Source: Salinactinospora qingdaonensis | Lineage (GTDB): Bacteria > Actinomycetota > Actinomycetes > Streptosporangiales > Streptosporangiaceae | NCBI RefSeq assembly: GCF_039539445.1 | Contig: NZ_BAABDD010000005.1 | Span: 1 to 64,000, forward strand | DNA: 64,000 nt | Direction of reading: 5' to 3' | Shown here: in pieces, positions 18,030 to 26,327 of the stretch | Layout: every line of letters starts with the position of its first letter | Numbering within the stretch: the first letter of the stretch is position 1 | The notes under the pieces: model-generated | What the model was told of the DNA's origin: nothing | Databases searched by the model: none | Seen by the model: the letters and a program-made list of their open reading frames with translations, nothing else | Position numbers and translations under genes: made by a program

Positions 18030-18650
18030 GTGACTGTTTTTCCGGAGGTACGTGCGAGCGTCGACGCCGCTTTGGTGGGGCGCGAGGCAGCGTCGACTCG
18101 GCTCGCCGATGAGGCCGATACGGTGGCGCGGTGCTGCCGGGATATGGCGGTGCGTTTTCACCGCGGTGGGAAACTCATCGTCTTCGGAAATGGGGGAGCC
18201 AGCGCCGACGCCAACCATGTCGCCGTGGAATTCGTGCATCCGGTGATCGTGGGGAAACCGGCGCTGCCGGCGCTGTCGCTCAACAACGACGTCGCCACCA
18301 TCACCGACGTCGCCAACGGCGTTGGTTTCTCCCACGTCTTCGCCCACCAACTGCGCTGCCTCGCCGAACCCGCCGACATCGCACTGGGGGTGTCGCCGGA
18401 CGGCCGCTGCGCCAACGTCGTCGAGGGGTTGGCGGCCGCGGCTGAGATGGGGCTGCTCACGGTCGCGTTGGCCGGCGGCGACGGCGGGGAGATGGCGGCC
18501 GGCGCCGACGTGGACCACGCGCTCGTCGTCGACGCCACCGATCCGATCGTCTGCAAGGAGGTGCACGTGACCACGTACCACATCCTGTGGGAGCTGGTGC
18601 ACGTCTTCCTCGAACAGCCGGGAGTGCTTGCGAGGGAGGCACGGGCGTGA
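18030..18650 (+). CDS. SIS-domain protein 1, GmhA-like (hydrogenase operon)
   Basis: A 206-aa homologue of sedoheptulose-7-phosphate isomerase; GTG start after GGGGGG. Against the E. coli GmhA sequence as I recall it, the catalytic Glu65 (in HVAVEF) and His180 (in VTTYH) are kept. The phosphate-binding residues are lost: the first loop reads GNGGASADA (Ser55 to Ala), STSGNS reads SPDGRC, and Gln172 is Lys. It is therefore unlikely to be a normal isomerase alone. It overlaps the HypC-like gene (GTGA), which in turn overlaps a second SIS gene. Role in hydrogenase biogenesis or regulation is unknown. Confidence 0.85.
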   Translation: MTVFPEVRASVDAALVGREAASTRLADEADTVARCCRDMAVRFHRGGKLIVFGNGGASADANHVAVEFVHPVIVGKPALPALSLNNDVATITDVANGVGFSHVFAHQLRCLAEPADIALGVSPDGRCANVVEGLAAAAEMGLLTVALAGGDGGEMAAGADVDHALVVDATDPIVCKEVHVTTYHILWELVHVFLEQPGVLAREARA

Positions 18651-18910
18651 ACACCGATTCCCTTGGGCCGCCCTGGGCGTCTTCGGCTGCGGCCCACTGC
18701 GACGGCGAAGTGTGCATCACCTGCTCGGACCAGGCGGTCGCGGTGCGCGTCGTACGGCTGCTGGCCGACCGCATGGCCCTGGTCGACACCGGCACCTCGC
18801 TGGAGCAGATCAGCGTGGCCCTTGTCGAAGCTGCCCCGGGCGATCAGGTCCTCGTCCACGCCAAGGAAGCCATCTCCCGTGTCGAGGAGAGCCACGACTA
18901 TGACATCTGA
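18647..18910 (+). CDS. HypC/HupF-family maturation chaperone (variant, first copy)
   Basis: The frame from GTG 18647 (overlapping the previous TGA) gives 87 aa with the HypC/HupF-like block CITCSDQAVAVRVVRLL and a C-terminal half ALVEAAPGDQVLVHAKEAIS. HypC proteins need Cys at position 2, after Met removal, to carry the Fe(CN)2CO unit. Here that Cys is at residue 23 unless translation starts at the in-frame GTG 18710, directly before TGC, giving Met-Cys-Ile-Thr-Cys and 66 aa. A canonical hypC also lies at 26438, so this one is a paralogue dedicated to the SIS/hydrogenase unit. Its gene overlaps the next start by 11 bp. Confidence 0.8.
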   Translation: MNTDSLGPPWASSAAAHCDGEVCITCSDQAVAVRVVRLLADRMALVDTGTSLEQISVALVEAAPGDQVLVHAKEAISRVEESHDYDI

Positions 18911-19631
18911 CAGCCTCCCGGGTCATGCCGAGGACGGCCACGGACTCTACCCCTTTCTCAACGGTGGCACTGGCCGTGACCTCGACTCGGTCATGGCTGA
19001 GGTGCGCCGCTCCACAGTCGACAAGGCGATGGAGATTGTGGCGCTGCGCCGCGACATCGGTGCCGAGTGCGGCGACGAGGTGGCCCGCTGCGCCATAGCT
19101 ATGGCCGGTCGTTTCGCCGCCGGGGCTCGGCTCTATGTGTTCGGCAACGGGGGCAGCAGCACCGACGCCGTTGACGTGGCCACCACATTCCTGCACCCGC
19201 CGCGGGGCCCGGCGCTGCCGGCGCTGTCGCTGACCGGCGATGTCGCCCTCGTCACGGCGCTGTCCAACGACGTTGGTTTCGAGGCGGTGTTCTCCCGCCA
19301 GATCGCGGCGTTGGCCCGGCCGGGCGACATCGCCATGGGGCTATCCACCAGCGGCGGTTCGGCCAATGTCGTCGCTGCGCTGGCCGAGGCCGGCCATCGG
19401 GGCCTGCTCACGGTCGGGTTGGCCGGCTACAAGGGTGGGCGGTTCGCCGAACTGGACAGTATCGATCACCTGTTCGTCGTTCCGTCGTCGTCGGTGCACC
19501 GCATCCAGGAGGCGCAGACGACGATCTACCACCTGTTGTGGGAGATGACGGCGCGGGCCTTGGAGGCGACGCCGCGCCGGGAGGACGTCGCCGGCGGTGG
19601 CGGCGTGTCGATCGGAGAGGTATCCGCATGA
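18900..19631 (+). CDS. SIS-domain protein 2, GmhA-like (hydrogenase operon)
   Basis: A 243-aa SIS protein with about 50 extra N-terminal residues. It keeps the phosphosugar-binding elements (GNGGSSTDA and GLSTSGGSANVV), Gln172 (RIQE) and His180 (IYH). However, the segment carrying catalytic Glu65 in GmhA reads DAVDVATTF, with Thr in place of Glu and Asp in place of His61. The defects are complementary to those of SIS protein 1, two genes upstream. GmhA is a homotetramer with active sites formed between subunits, so a mixed complex is plausible (inference). ATG 18900 overlaps the HypC-like gene. Confidence 0.85.
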   Translation: MTSDSLPGHAEDGHGLYPFLNGGTGRDLDSVMAEVRRSTVDKAMEIVALRRDIGAECGDEVARCAIAMAGRFAAGARLYVFGNGGSSTDAVDVATTFLHPPRGPALPALSLTGDVALVTALSNDVGFEAVFSRQIAALARPGDIAMGLSTSGGSANVVAALAEAGHRGLLTVGLAGYKGGRFAELDSIDHLFVVPSSSVHRIQEAQTTIYHLLWEMTARALEATPRREDVAGGGGVSIGEVSA

Positions 19632-20698
19632 GTACCACCGAGACGCAGGTCAGCAGACCTACCGAGACCGAAGAACCCGTTGTGCACATTCTCTGGATCA
19701 ACGCCGGACTCAGTTGCGACGGCGATTCCGTGGCGTTGACCTCGGCCACCCAGCCCACGATCGAAGAGATTCTCCTTGGCGCGATCCCAGGACTGCCCAA
19801 GGTCGACGTGCACTGGCCGCTCATCGACTTCGACAGCGGCCCTGAGCAGGGCGCCGACACCTTCATCGAGTGGTTCTTCAAGGCCGAACGCGGCGAGATG
19901 GACCCGTTCGTGCTCGTCGTCGAGGGCTCGGTGCCCAACGAGAAGATCAAGTCCGAGGGGTACTGGTGCGGGTTCGGCAACGACCCGCAGACCGGTCAAC
20001 CCATCACCACCAGCGAATGGCTCGACCGGCTCGCGCCCAAGGCCACGGCCATCATGGCCGCCGGTACGTGCGCGACCTATGGCGGTATCCACGCCATGGA
20101 GGGCAACCCCACCGGCGCGATGGGGGTGGCCGACTACCTCGGCTGGGAGTGGCGCTCCAAGGCGGGCTTGCCCATCGTCAACGTGCCCGGTTGCCCGGTC
20201 CACCCCGACAACATGGCCGAGACGCTGCTGTATGTGCTCCAGCAGCTCGCCGGCAACGCGCCGATGATCCCGCTCGATGACGCACTGCGCCCCACCTGGC
20301 TGTTCGGTGCCACCGTCCACGAGGGCTGCGACCGGGGCGGCTACTACGAGCAGGGACAGTTCGCCACCGAGTACGGCTCACCGCTGTGCCTGGTCAAGAT
20401 CGGCTGCTGGGGGCCGGTGGTGCACTGCAACGTGCCTAAGCGCGGCTGGATCAACGGCCTGGGCGGTTGCCCCAACGTCGGCGGTATCTGCATCGCCTGC
20501 ACCATGCCCGGATTCCCCGACAAGTTCATGCCGTTCATGGACGAGCCTCCCGGCGGCAAGGTCTCGACCGCCTTCAGCAGCTCTTACGGCGGGCTGATCC
20601 GCAAGCTGCGCTCGATCACCATGCAAACGGTCGACAAGGAACCCAAGTGGCACCACCCCGAGCCGAAGCTGACCACCGGCTACCAGCCGCACTGGTGA
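19628..20698 (+). CDS. hhyS: [NiFe] hydrogenase small subunit, group 1h (actinobacterial type)
   Basis: A 356-aa electron-transfer subunit with three Fe-S clusters and no Tat signal, so cytoplasmic. The proximal-cluster motif is SCDGDS (Cys30, Asp33) where most hydrogenases have CxxC; a Cys3Asp proximal cluster is the known hallmark of the group 1h enzyme of Ralstonia eutropha. Remaining ligands are in GTCATYGG, GCPVHPDN, the His/Cys distal set VHEGCDRGG with SPLCLVKIGC, and a medial set (VVHCN, GGCPNVGG, CIACTMP) with four Cys. ATG 19628 overlaps the SIS-2 stop. Group 1h enzymes oxidise trace H2 in air. Confidence 0.93.
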   Translation: MSTTETQVSRPTETEEPVVHILWINAGLSCDGDSVALTSATQPTIEEILLGAIPGLPKVDVHWPLIDFDSGPEQGADTFIEWFFKAERGEMDPFVLVVEGSVPNEKIKSEGYWCGFGNDPQTGQPITTSEWLDRLAPKATAIMAAGTCATYGGIHAMEGNPTGAMGVADYLGWEWRSKAGLPIVNVPGCPVHPDNMAETLLYVLQQLAGNAPMIPLDDALRPTWLFGATVHEGCDRGGYYEQGQFATEYGSPLCLVKIGCWGPVVHCNVPKRGWINGLGGCPNVGGICIACTMPGFPDKFMPFMDEPPGGKVSTAFSSSYGGLIRKLRSITMQTVDKEPKWHHPEPKLTTGYQPHW

Positions 20699-20753
20699 GG
20701 CGCTTCGGCACCGACTCATCACCCGCACCAACCGTCAGAAAGGCCCAGACGCG

Positions 20754-22547
20754 ATGACCGAGACCGCCAAGAGACCAGCTAAGGAAGAGACCACCCAACA
20801 GTTGGTCGACATGTCCTGGGACCCCATCACCAGAATCGTGGGCAGCCTGGGGGTCTACACCACGATCGACTTCAAGCAGAAGCAGGTCGTGCAGTGCCAT
20901 AGCACCTCGTCGATCTTCCGTGGCTACAGCATCTTCATGAAGGGCAAGGACCCGCGCGACGCCCACTTCATCACGAGCCGCATCTGCGGTATCTGCGGTG
21001 ACAACCACGCGGCCTGCTCCGTCTACGCCCAGAACATGGCCTACGGGGTCAAGACCCCGCCGGTTGGCGAGTGGATTCTCAACCTCGGCGAGGCCGCCGA
21101 GTACATGTTCGACCACACCATCTACCAGGAAAACCTGGTCGGGGTGGACTACTGCGAGCGCATGGTCCGCGAAACCAACCCCGGCGTGCTGGAGTTGGCC
21201 GAGCGCACCGAGGCGCCCAACGCCGGCGCGCACGGCTACCGCACCATCGCCGACATCATGCGCGCGCTCAACCCGCTCGAAGGCGAGTTCTACCGGGAAG
21301 CGCTACAGCAAAGCCGCGTGACCCGCGAGATGTTCACCCTCATGGAGGGGCGCCACGTCCATCCCTCCACCCTGTACGGCGGCGGTGTGGGAACCCACGC
21401 CACGACGCAGGTCTTCACTGACTACCTGACGCGGCTGATGCGCTACGTGGAGTTCATGAAGCGGGTCGTGCCCATGCACGACGACCTTTTCGACTTCATC
21501 TACGAAGCGCTGCCCGGCTACGAGCAGGTCGGCCAGCGCAGAATCCTGCTGGGCTGCTGGGGGGCCCTCAACGACCCCGCTCACTGCGACTACTCCTACG
21601 AGAACATGTCGCAGTGGGGCCGCAAGATGTTCGTGACGCCGGGCATCATCGTCGACGGCCAGTTGGTGACCAACGACCTCGTCGACATCAACCTGGGCAT
21701 GCGCATCCTGCTGGGCAGTTCCTACTACGACGACTGGAACGACCAGGAGATGTTCGTGACCCGCGACCCGCTGGGCAACCCCATCGACCGGCGTCACCCC
21801 TGGAACCAGCACACGCTGCCGCGCCCGCAAAAGCGCGACTTCGACAATAACTACAGTTGGGTGATGTCGCCGCGCTGGTTCGACGGCACCAACCACCTGC
21901 CGCTGGACACCGGCGGAGGCCCTATCGCCCGGCTGTGGTCGACCGCCCTGTCGGGCCTGGTCGACATCGGCGGCTATGTGCAGGCCACCGGACACAGCGT
22001 GCGCATCAACCTGCCGCGCACCGCCACCAAGCCCGAGACCACGTTCGAGTGGCGCATCCCGCAGTGGAGCAACGCCCTGGAACGCAACCGCGCCCGCACC
22101 TACTTCCAGGCCTACGCCGCCGCGGCGGCCGTGCACTTCGCCGAGCAGGCCCTGGCCGAGGTGCGCTCGGGCAACACCGACACCTGGGCGCCGTTCGAGG
22201 TGCCCGACGAGGCCATTAGCTGCGGCTTCACCGAAGCGGTGCGCGGGGTGCTGTCGCACCACATGGTCATCCGCGACGGCAAGATCGCCAACTACCACCC
22301 CTACCCGCCCACACCGTGGAACGCCAGTGTCCGTGACGTCTACGGCACACCCGGGCCCTACGAAGACGCGGTGCAAAACACCCCGATCTTCGAGGAGAAC
22401 GATCCGGACAACTTCAAGGGCATCGACATCATGCGCACCATCCGCAGCTTCGACCCGTGCCTGCCGTGCGGGGTGCACATGTACACGGGCAACGGCAAGA
22501 CCCTGCGCAAGCTGCACACGCCCACCGCATTCGGCGACAGCGCCTGA
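20754..22547 (+). CDS. hhyL: [NiFe] hydrogenase large subunit, group 1h
   Basis: A 597-aa catalytic subunit. The nickel-binding motifs are RICGICGDNHAACS (Cys78, Cys81) and DPCLPCGVH (Cys569, Cys572, His575). The 22 residues after His575 form the C-terminal extension removed by the endopeptidase encoded downstream once Ni is inserted. The start ATG 20754 follows AGAAAGG and lies 55 bp after the small-subunit stop, the widest gap in the front part of the operon. Together with HhyS it would feed electrons from H2 to the respiratory chain. Confidence 0.95.
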   Translation: MTETAKRPAKEETTQQLVDMSWDPITRIVGSLGVYTTIDFKQKQVVQCHSTSSIFRGYSIFMKGKDPRDAHFITSRICGICGDNHAACSVYAQNMAYGVKTPPVGEWILNLGEAAEYMFDHTIYQENLVGVDYCERMVRETNPGVLELAERTEAPNAGAHGYRTIADIMRALNPLEGEFYREALQQSRVTREMFTLMEGRHVHPSTLYGGGVGTHATTQVFTDYLTRLMRYVEFMKRVVPMHDDLFDFIYEALPGYEQVGQRRILLGCWGALNDPAHCDYSYENMSQWGRKMFVTPGIIVDGQLVTNDLVDINLGMRILLGSSYYDDWNDQEMFVTRDPLGNPIDRRHPWNQHTLPRPQKRDFDNNYSWVMSPRWFDGTNHLPLDTGGGPIARLWSTALSGLVDIGGYVQATGHSVRINLPRTATKPETTFEWRIPQWSNALERNRARTYFQAYAAAAAVHFAEQALAEVRSGNTDTWAPFEVPDEAISCGFTEAVRGVLSHHMVIRDGKIANYHPYPPTPWNASVRDVYGTPGPYEDAVQNTPIFEENDPDNFKGIDIMRTIRSFDPCLPCGVHMYTGNGKTLRKLHTPTAFGDSA

Positions 22548-22585
22548 CACCGGCGAGGCACCCACACGAGGAGGGGTGAAACGAG

Positions 22586-23167
22586 ATGACGGCTGGAAGC
22601 GGGCTGAACGAGACCAGCGAGCGCGTCGAGGCCCTGCTGGCCGAGCTCGCCGGCATCGACCCCACGGCCGGTGAACGCGCCGAGGAGGTCGTGCGGCTGC
22701 TCGTCGAGCTCTACGGCACGGGCCTGGAGCACATCATGGCCACCGTCGCCGCCGACGGCCAGCACGGGTCGGCCTTGCAGGAGCGCCTGGTCGAGGACGA
22801 TCTGGTGGCCGGCCTGCTGATCCTGCACGGCCTGCACCCGGTGGACACCACCACCCGGGTGCAGCGGGCGTTGGACCGGGTGCGGCCCTACCTTGGCTCC
22901 CACGCCGGCGGGGTCGAGTTGGTCGCCGTGGACGACGACACGGTGCGGCTGCGGCTACAGGGCAACTGTGACGGCTGTCCGTCCTCGGCAGCCACGGTGA
23001 AGCTGTCCATTGAGCGGGCCATCGCCGAGCTGGCCCCCGAGATTTCGGCCGTGGAGGTCGAGGGGCTCACCACGGCCCCCTCCTATGAGGGGTTTGTCCC
23101 ACTGGAGTCGGTGCGTGCCCACGACAGCGCCTCCGATTCCGCCGCGCCACGCGGAGTGGCCGTATGA
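22586..23167 (+). CDS. NifU C-terminal-domain protein (Fe-S scaffold)
   Basis: A 193-aa protein with an N-terminal helical region (about 1-85) and a NifU/Nfu domain carrying NCDGCPSSAATVKLSIERAI, whose CxxC binds a transferable Fe-S cluster. It lies 38 bp after hhyL with its own AGGAGGGG site and overlaps the next gene by four bases. It is a likely Fe-S supplier for the small subunit. Homologues recur in this position in actinobacterial group 1h operons. Confidence 0.88.
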   Translation: MTAGSGLNETSERVEALLAELAGIDPTAGERAEEVVRLLVELYGTGLEHIMATVAADGQHGSALQERLVEDDLVAGLLILHGLHPVDTTTRVQRALDRVRPYLGSHAGGVELVAVDDDTVRLRLQGNCDGCPSSAATVKLSIERAIAELAPEISAVEVEGLTTAPSYEGFVPLESVRAHDSASDSAAPRGVAV

Positions 23168-23853
23168 GCGGGGCAGACACGCCCGTCTCCGCGCAGCGCA
23201 GCCCGGCCGGTGCCACATCGCCGGCCGGCCTGCGCCGCTTCCTTGAACCCAAGGCCGCACCGGTGCCGGGAGAGCGCTGCGAGATGTGCGCCGAGCCGTT
23301 GGGGGAGCACCACTCCCACATCGCCGACCTGGATAAGCGCAGCGTCATGTGCGCCTGCCGCGGCTGCTATCTGCTGTTCACCAGCGAGGGCGCGGCCGGG
23401 GGCCGCTACCGGGCCGTGCCCGAGCGTTGCCGCTACGACCTGGCGTTTCCCATATCGCAGGCGCAGTGGGAGGAGTTGCAGATCCCGGTGGGGATAGCGT
23501 TTTTCTTCCACAACTCCAAGCAGGGGCGCATGGTCACCTGCTATCCGAGCCCCGCCGGGGCCACCGAGTCCCTGCTGCCCTTGGCAGCCGCCGAGGGACT
23601 GCGCACGGCCAACCCCGCTTTCGCCGACCTGGCCGCCGATGTCGAGGCGCTGCTGCTGCGCCGCCACGACGACGGCTTTCACTGCTTTCTCGTCCCGATT
23701 GACCTCTGTTACGAGCTGGTCGGCCTGATCCGGCTGCACTGGAAGGGATTCGACGGTGGACAAGAGGTATGGAACGCCATCGACGCTTTCTTCGCCCGTC
23801 TCCGAGACCGGGGGAGAAACGTCGGAGCCGACCGCCACACAGACTCAGGCTGA
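23164..23853 (+). CDS. DUF5947-family protein of hydrogenase operon
   Basis: A 229-aa protein beginning in an ATGA overlap. It has a Cys-rich N-terminal part, CEMCAEPLGEHHSHIADL and CACRGCYLLF, that could bind a metal or cluster. A beta-rich body follows (WEELQIPVGIAFFFHNS, GRMVTCYPSPAGATES). I recognise it as DUF5947, known to me only from hydrogenase neighbourhoods. Molecular role unknown; assembly or electron transfer are possible. Its last 98 bp overlap the following gene in another frame. Confidence 0.8.
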   Translation: MSGADTPVSAQRSPAGATSPAGLRRFLEPKAAPVPGERCEMCAEPLGEHHSHIADLDKRSVMCACRGCYLLFTSEGAAGGRYRAVPERCRYDLAFPISQAQWEELQIPVGIAFFFHNSKQGRMVTCYPSPAGATESLLPLAAAEGLRTANPAFADLAADVEALLLRRHDDGFHCFLVPIDLCYELVGLIRLHWKGFDGGQEVWNAIDAFFARLRDRGRNVGADRHTDSG

Positions 23854-24496
23854 GGCCGCCGGCGTCACCTTCGAGTGCCGCGACGGTCGGGCAGAGCCCT
23901 ACGCGGCCACCCCGACCCTGAGTTTTCGGCTGCGCATCACCGAGGCGCAGCAGCGGCCGGTGCACAACATCGCCCTGCGGTGCGAGATCCAGATCCAGCC
24001 CCGCCGGCGCCGTTACGGCCAAGCCGAGACCGAGCGCCTCCACGACCTCTTCGGGGTGGCCGAACGGTGGAGTCAGACCCTGCGTCCGCTGCGGTTCGCC
24101 GACCTGTTCGTACTCGTGCCCGGCTTCAACGCCACAACCGAGATCGATCTGCGGGTGCCCTGCACCTACGACTTCGAGGTCTCCTCGGCGAAGTACTTCC
24201 ACGCCCTCGACGACGGCGAGATCCCGCTGCTGTTCCTGTTCAGCGGCACCGTGTTCCGCCGCACCGCCACTGGCTTCACCATCGACCCCGTGCCCTGGGA
24301 TCACGAGGCCAGCTACGACCTGCCGGTGCGGGTGTGGCAGGAAATGATGGACCTCTACTTCCCCGATAGCGGGTGGATGCGGGTGCGCCGCGACACGCTC
24401 GACGCCGTCCACGCCTTCAAAACGCGCCACACCCTGCCCAACTGGGATGACGCTTTGCTGACACTGCTGGACAAGGCCGGGGAGGTGCAGACGTGA
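23756..24496 (+). CDS. DUF6084-family protein of hydrogenase operon
   Basis: A 246-aa protein from GTG 23756. No later start in the first 40 codons keeps the conserved region, so the unusually long overlap with the preceding gene is probably real, although the first 30 Ser/Thr-rich residues look dispensable. Beta-rich segments include FECRDGRAEPYAATPTLSF and IALRCEIQIQPRRRRYGQAE, with FNATTEIDLRVPCTYDFEV further on. I place it in DUF6084, a hydrogenase-associated family of unknown function. It ends in a GTGA overlap. Confidence 0.78.
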   Translation: MDKRYGTPSTLSSPVSETGGETSEPTATQTQAEAAGVTFECRDGRAEPYAATPTLSFRLRITEAQQRPVHNIALRCEIQIQPRRRRYGQAETERLHDLFGVAERWSQTLRPLRFADLFVLVPGFNATTEIDLRVPCTYDFEVSSAKYFHALDDGEIPLLFLFSGTVFRRTATGFTIDPVPWDHEASYDLPVRVWQEMMDLYFPDSGWMRVRRDTLDAVHAFKTRHTLPNWDDALLTLLDKAGEVQT

Positions 24497-25842
24497 GTTT
24501 CGACCTGGCACGCAAGGTCGCCGACACGGTGCTGTTCGAGGGCTACGTTCTCTATCCCTACCGTGCTTCGGCCGTCAAGAACCAGGTGCGCTGGCAGTTC
24601 GGGGTATTGGCGCCGCCTGGGGCCACCACGGGCGAGCCCTCGTTCGCCCAGACCGAATGTCTCATCGAGGCTGAGGAGCCCGCCCGCGTCGACGTGCGCG
24701 TGCGTTTCATGCAGGTCCACACCCGCTTTCCCGCCGCCGGCGAGGAGGACACCCACGCGCCGGCACAATGGGAGGAGGGCACCCTGCGCGAGATCGACAC
24801 CGCCGCAACGGTCACCAGCGAGGCCACTGCCACCAGCGTGCCCTTCGAGTTCCCCGGCGGTGAGCACACCAGCGACGGCGCGGTGCTGCGCGGCCACCCG
24901 CTGCGCGGCGCTATCGAGCTCACCACCGAGCCGATCCCCGGCCCGCACCACCTGCACAAGCTGCGGGTCCGCGTAACCAACCACACGCCCGAGCGCACGC
25001 CCGGGGCGGGGCGCAACGCGATGCTGCTCGACTCGCTGGTCTCAGCCCACACCTTGCTGTCGGTCTCCGGCGCGTCGTTTCTGTCGCTGCTGGAGCCGCC
25101 AGAGCGGGCGGCCCAGGCGGCCGGCCACTGCGAGAACCTGCACACGTGGCCGGTGCTGATCGGTGAACCCGGCCGCTGTGACCTGATGCTCTCGGCGCCG
25201 ATCATCCTCTACGACTATCCCGAGGTCGCTCCGGAGAGCCCGACCGACCTGTGCGACGGCACCGAGATCGACGAGATCCTCACGTTGCGCACCATGACTC
25301 TGACCGAGGAGGAGAAGCGCGAGGCCCGCGCCACCGACATGCGGGCCGCGCGCATCATCGACCACGTCGACTCGCTGCCTCCCGAGATGCTTGAACGCTT
25401 GCACGGCGCGATGCGCTACCTGCGCGACGTGGCCGGTGTCGAACCCGAGCCGGGGCAGGGCCCTGCCGAATCCGCGGCACCGCCCCCGTCCGGGCCAGCC
25501 AGCGTGATCCACCACGAGACGCCCTGGTGGGACCCAGGTCAGGACGCTTCGGTCTCGCCCGAGACCGACAGCGTCCCTATCGCCGGGGGGACCGCCATGA
25601 AGGGCAGCACGGTGGTGCTGCGTCCCGGCAACCGCCGCGCCGACGTTCACGACATGTTCCTCGCCGGCCGCCAGGCCATGGTGGAAGGGGTGTTCTTCGA
25701 CGTCGACGGCGGCACCTACCTGGCGGTGACCCTTGCCGACGACCCCGCCGTCGATCTGCACCAGTCCCACGGCAGGTACCTGTACTTCACCCCTGACGAG
25801 GTGGAGCTGTGCGAACAGGCCACAGAAGGGGGACAGCGGTGA
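24493..25842 (+). CDS. Conserved hydrogenase-operon protein of unknown function
   Basis: A 449-aa protein from the GTG overlapping the DUF6084 stop. The first 290 residues are conserved-looking (MSFDLARKVADTVLFEGYVL, HTLLSVSGASFLSLLEPP, MLSAPIILYDYPEVAPE). A Pro/Glu/Ala-rich linker is followed by a small C-terminal domain (VVLRPGNRRADVHDMFLAGR, then VEGVFFDVDGGTYLAVTL) of about 75 residues. I do not recognise a named domain. Similar proteins accompany DUF5947/DUF6084 in group 1h clusters, so a role in assembling or docking the enzyme is likely but unproven. Confidence 0.75.
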   Translation: MSFDLARKVADTVLFEGYVLYPYRASAVKNQVRWQFGVLAPPGATTGEPSFAQTECLIEAEEPARVDVRVRFMQVHTRFPAAGEEDTHAPAQWEEGTLREIDTAATVTSEATATSVPFEFPGGEHTSDGAVLRGHPLRGAIELTTEPIPGPHHLHKLRVRVTNHTPERTPGAGRNAMLLDSLVSAHTLLSVSGASFLSLLEPPERAAQAAGHCENLHTWPVLIGEPGRCDLMLSAPIILYDYPEVAPESPTDLCDGTEIDEILTLRTMTLTEEEKREARATDMRAARIIDHVDSLPPEMLERLHGAMRYLRDVAGVEPEPGQGPAESAAPPPSGPASVIHHETPWWDPGQDASVSPETDSVPIAGGTAMKGSTVVLRPGNRRADVHDMFLAGRQAMVEGVFFDVDGGTYLAVTLADDPAVDLHQSHGRYLYFTPDEVELCEQATEGGQR

Positions 25843-26327
25843 GTGCGCGCCCGCTCGTCGCCGGTATCGGCAACATTTTCCTCGGCGACGACGGTTTCGG
25901 CGTCGAGGTCGCGCGGCGCCTGGCCGGCCAAGAGCAACTCGCCGGGGTCCATGTCGAGGACTTCGGTATCCGCGGCGTTCACCTGGCCTACGAGCTCCTC
26001 AACGGCTACGACCCGGTGATCATGGTCGACGCGGCCCCGCGCGGCGGCGACCCCGGAACCGTCTACGTCATCGAAGCCGCGCCCGAGAGCGAGGACGGCG
26101 AGGAGCATCAGGGCCACGACGCACTCCTCGATGCCCATGACCTGCGCCCGGAGGGTGTGCTCAGCCTCGTCCGGGCCATGGGCGGCAGCCTGGGCCGGGT
26201 CTACGTCGTGGCCTGTGAACCGTCCTGTGTCGAGGAGCGCATGGGACTGAGTGAAGAGGTCGCCGGCGCGGTGGACGTCGCCGTCCGCACCGTCTGCGAC
26301 CTGGCGACATCGAAAGGACAGTCATGA
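25839..26327 (+). CDS. Hydrogenase maturation endopeptidase (HyaD/HybD family)
   Basis: A 162-aa protease that cleaves the C-terminal extension of the large subunit after Ni insertion. GTG 25839 overlaps the previous stop. It has the family start LVAGIGNIFLGDDGFGVEVA; Asp18 occupies the place of the Ni-sensing Glu16 of E. coli HybD. A second acidic ligand is in VDAAPRGG and the His ligand region is around HDALLDAHDLRP. Only one protease gene is visible, matching the single hydrogenase. Confidence 0.92.
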   Translation: MSARPLVAGIGNIFLGDDGFGVEVARRLAGQEQLAGVHVEDFGIRGVHLAYELLNGYDPVIMVDAAPRGGDPGTVYVIEAAPESEDGEEHQGHDALLDAHDLRPEGVLSLVRAMGGSLGRVYVVACEPSCVEERMGLSEEVAGAVDVAVRTVCDLATSKGQS

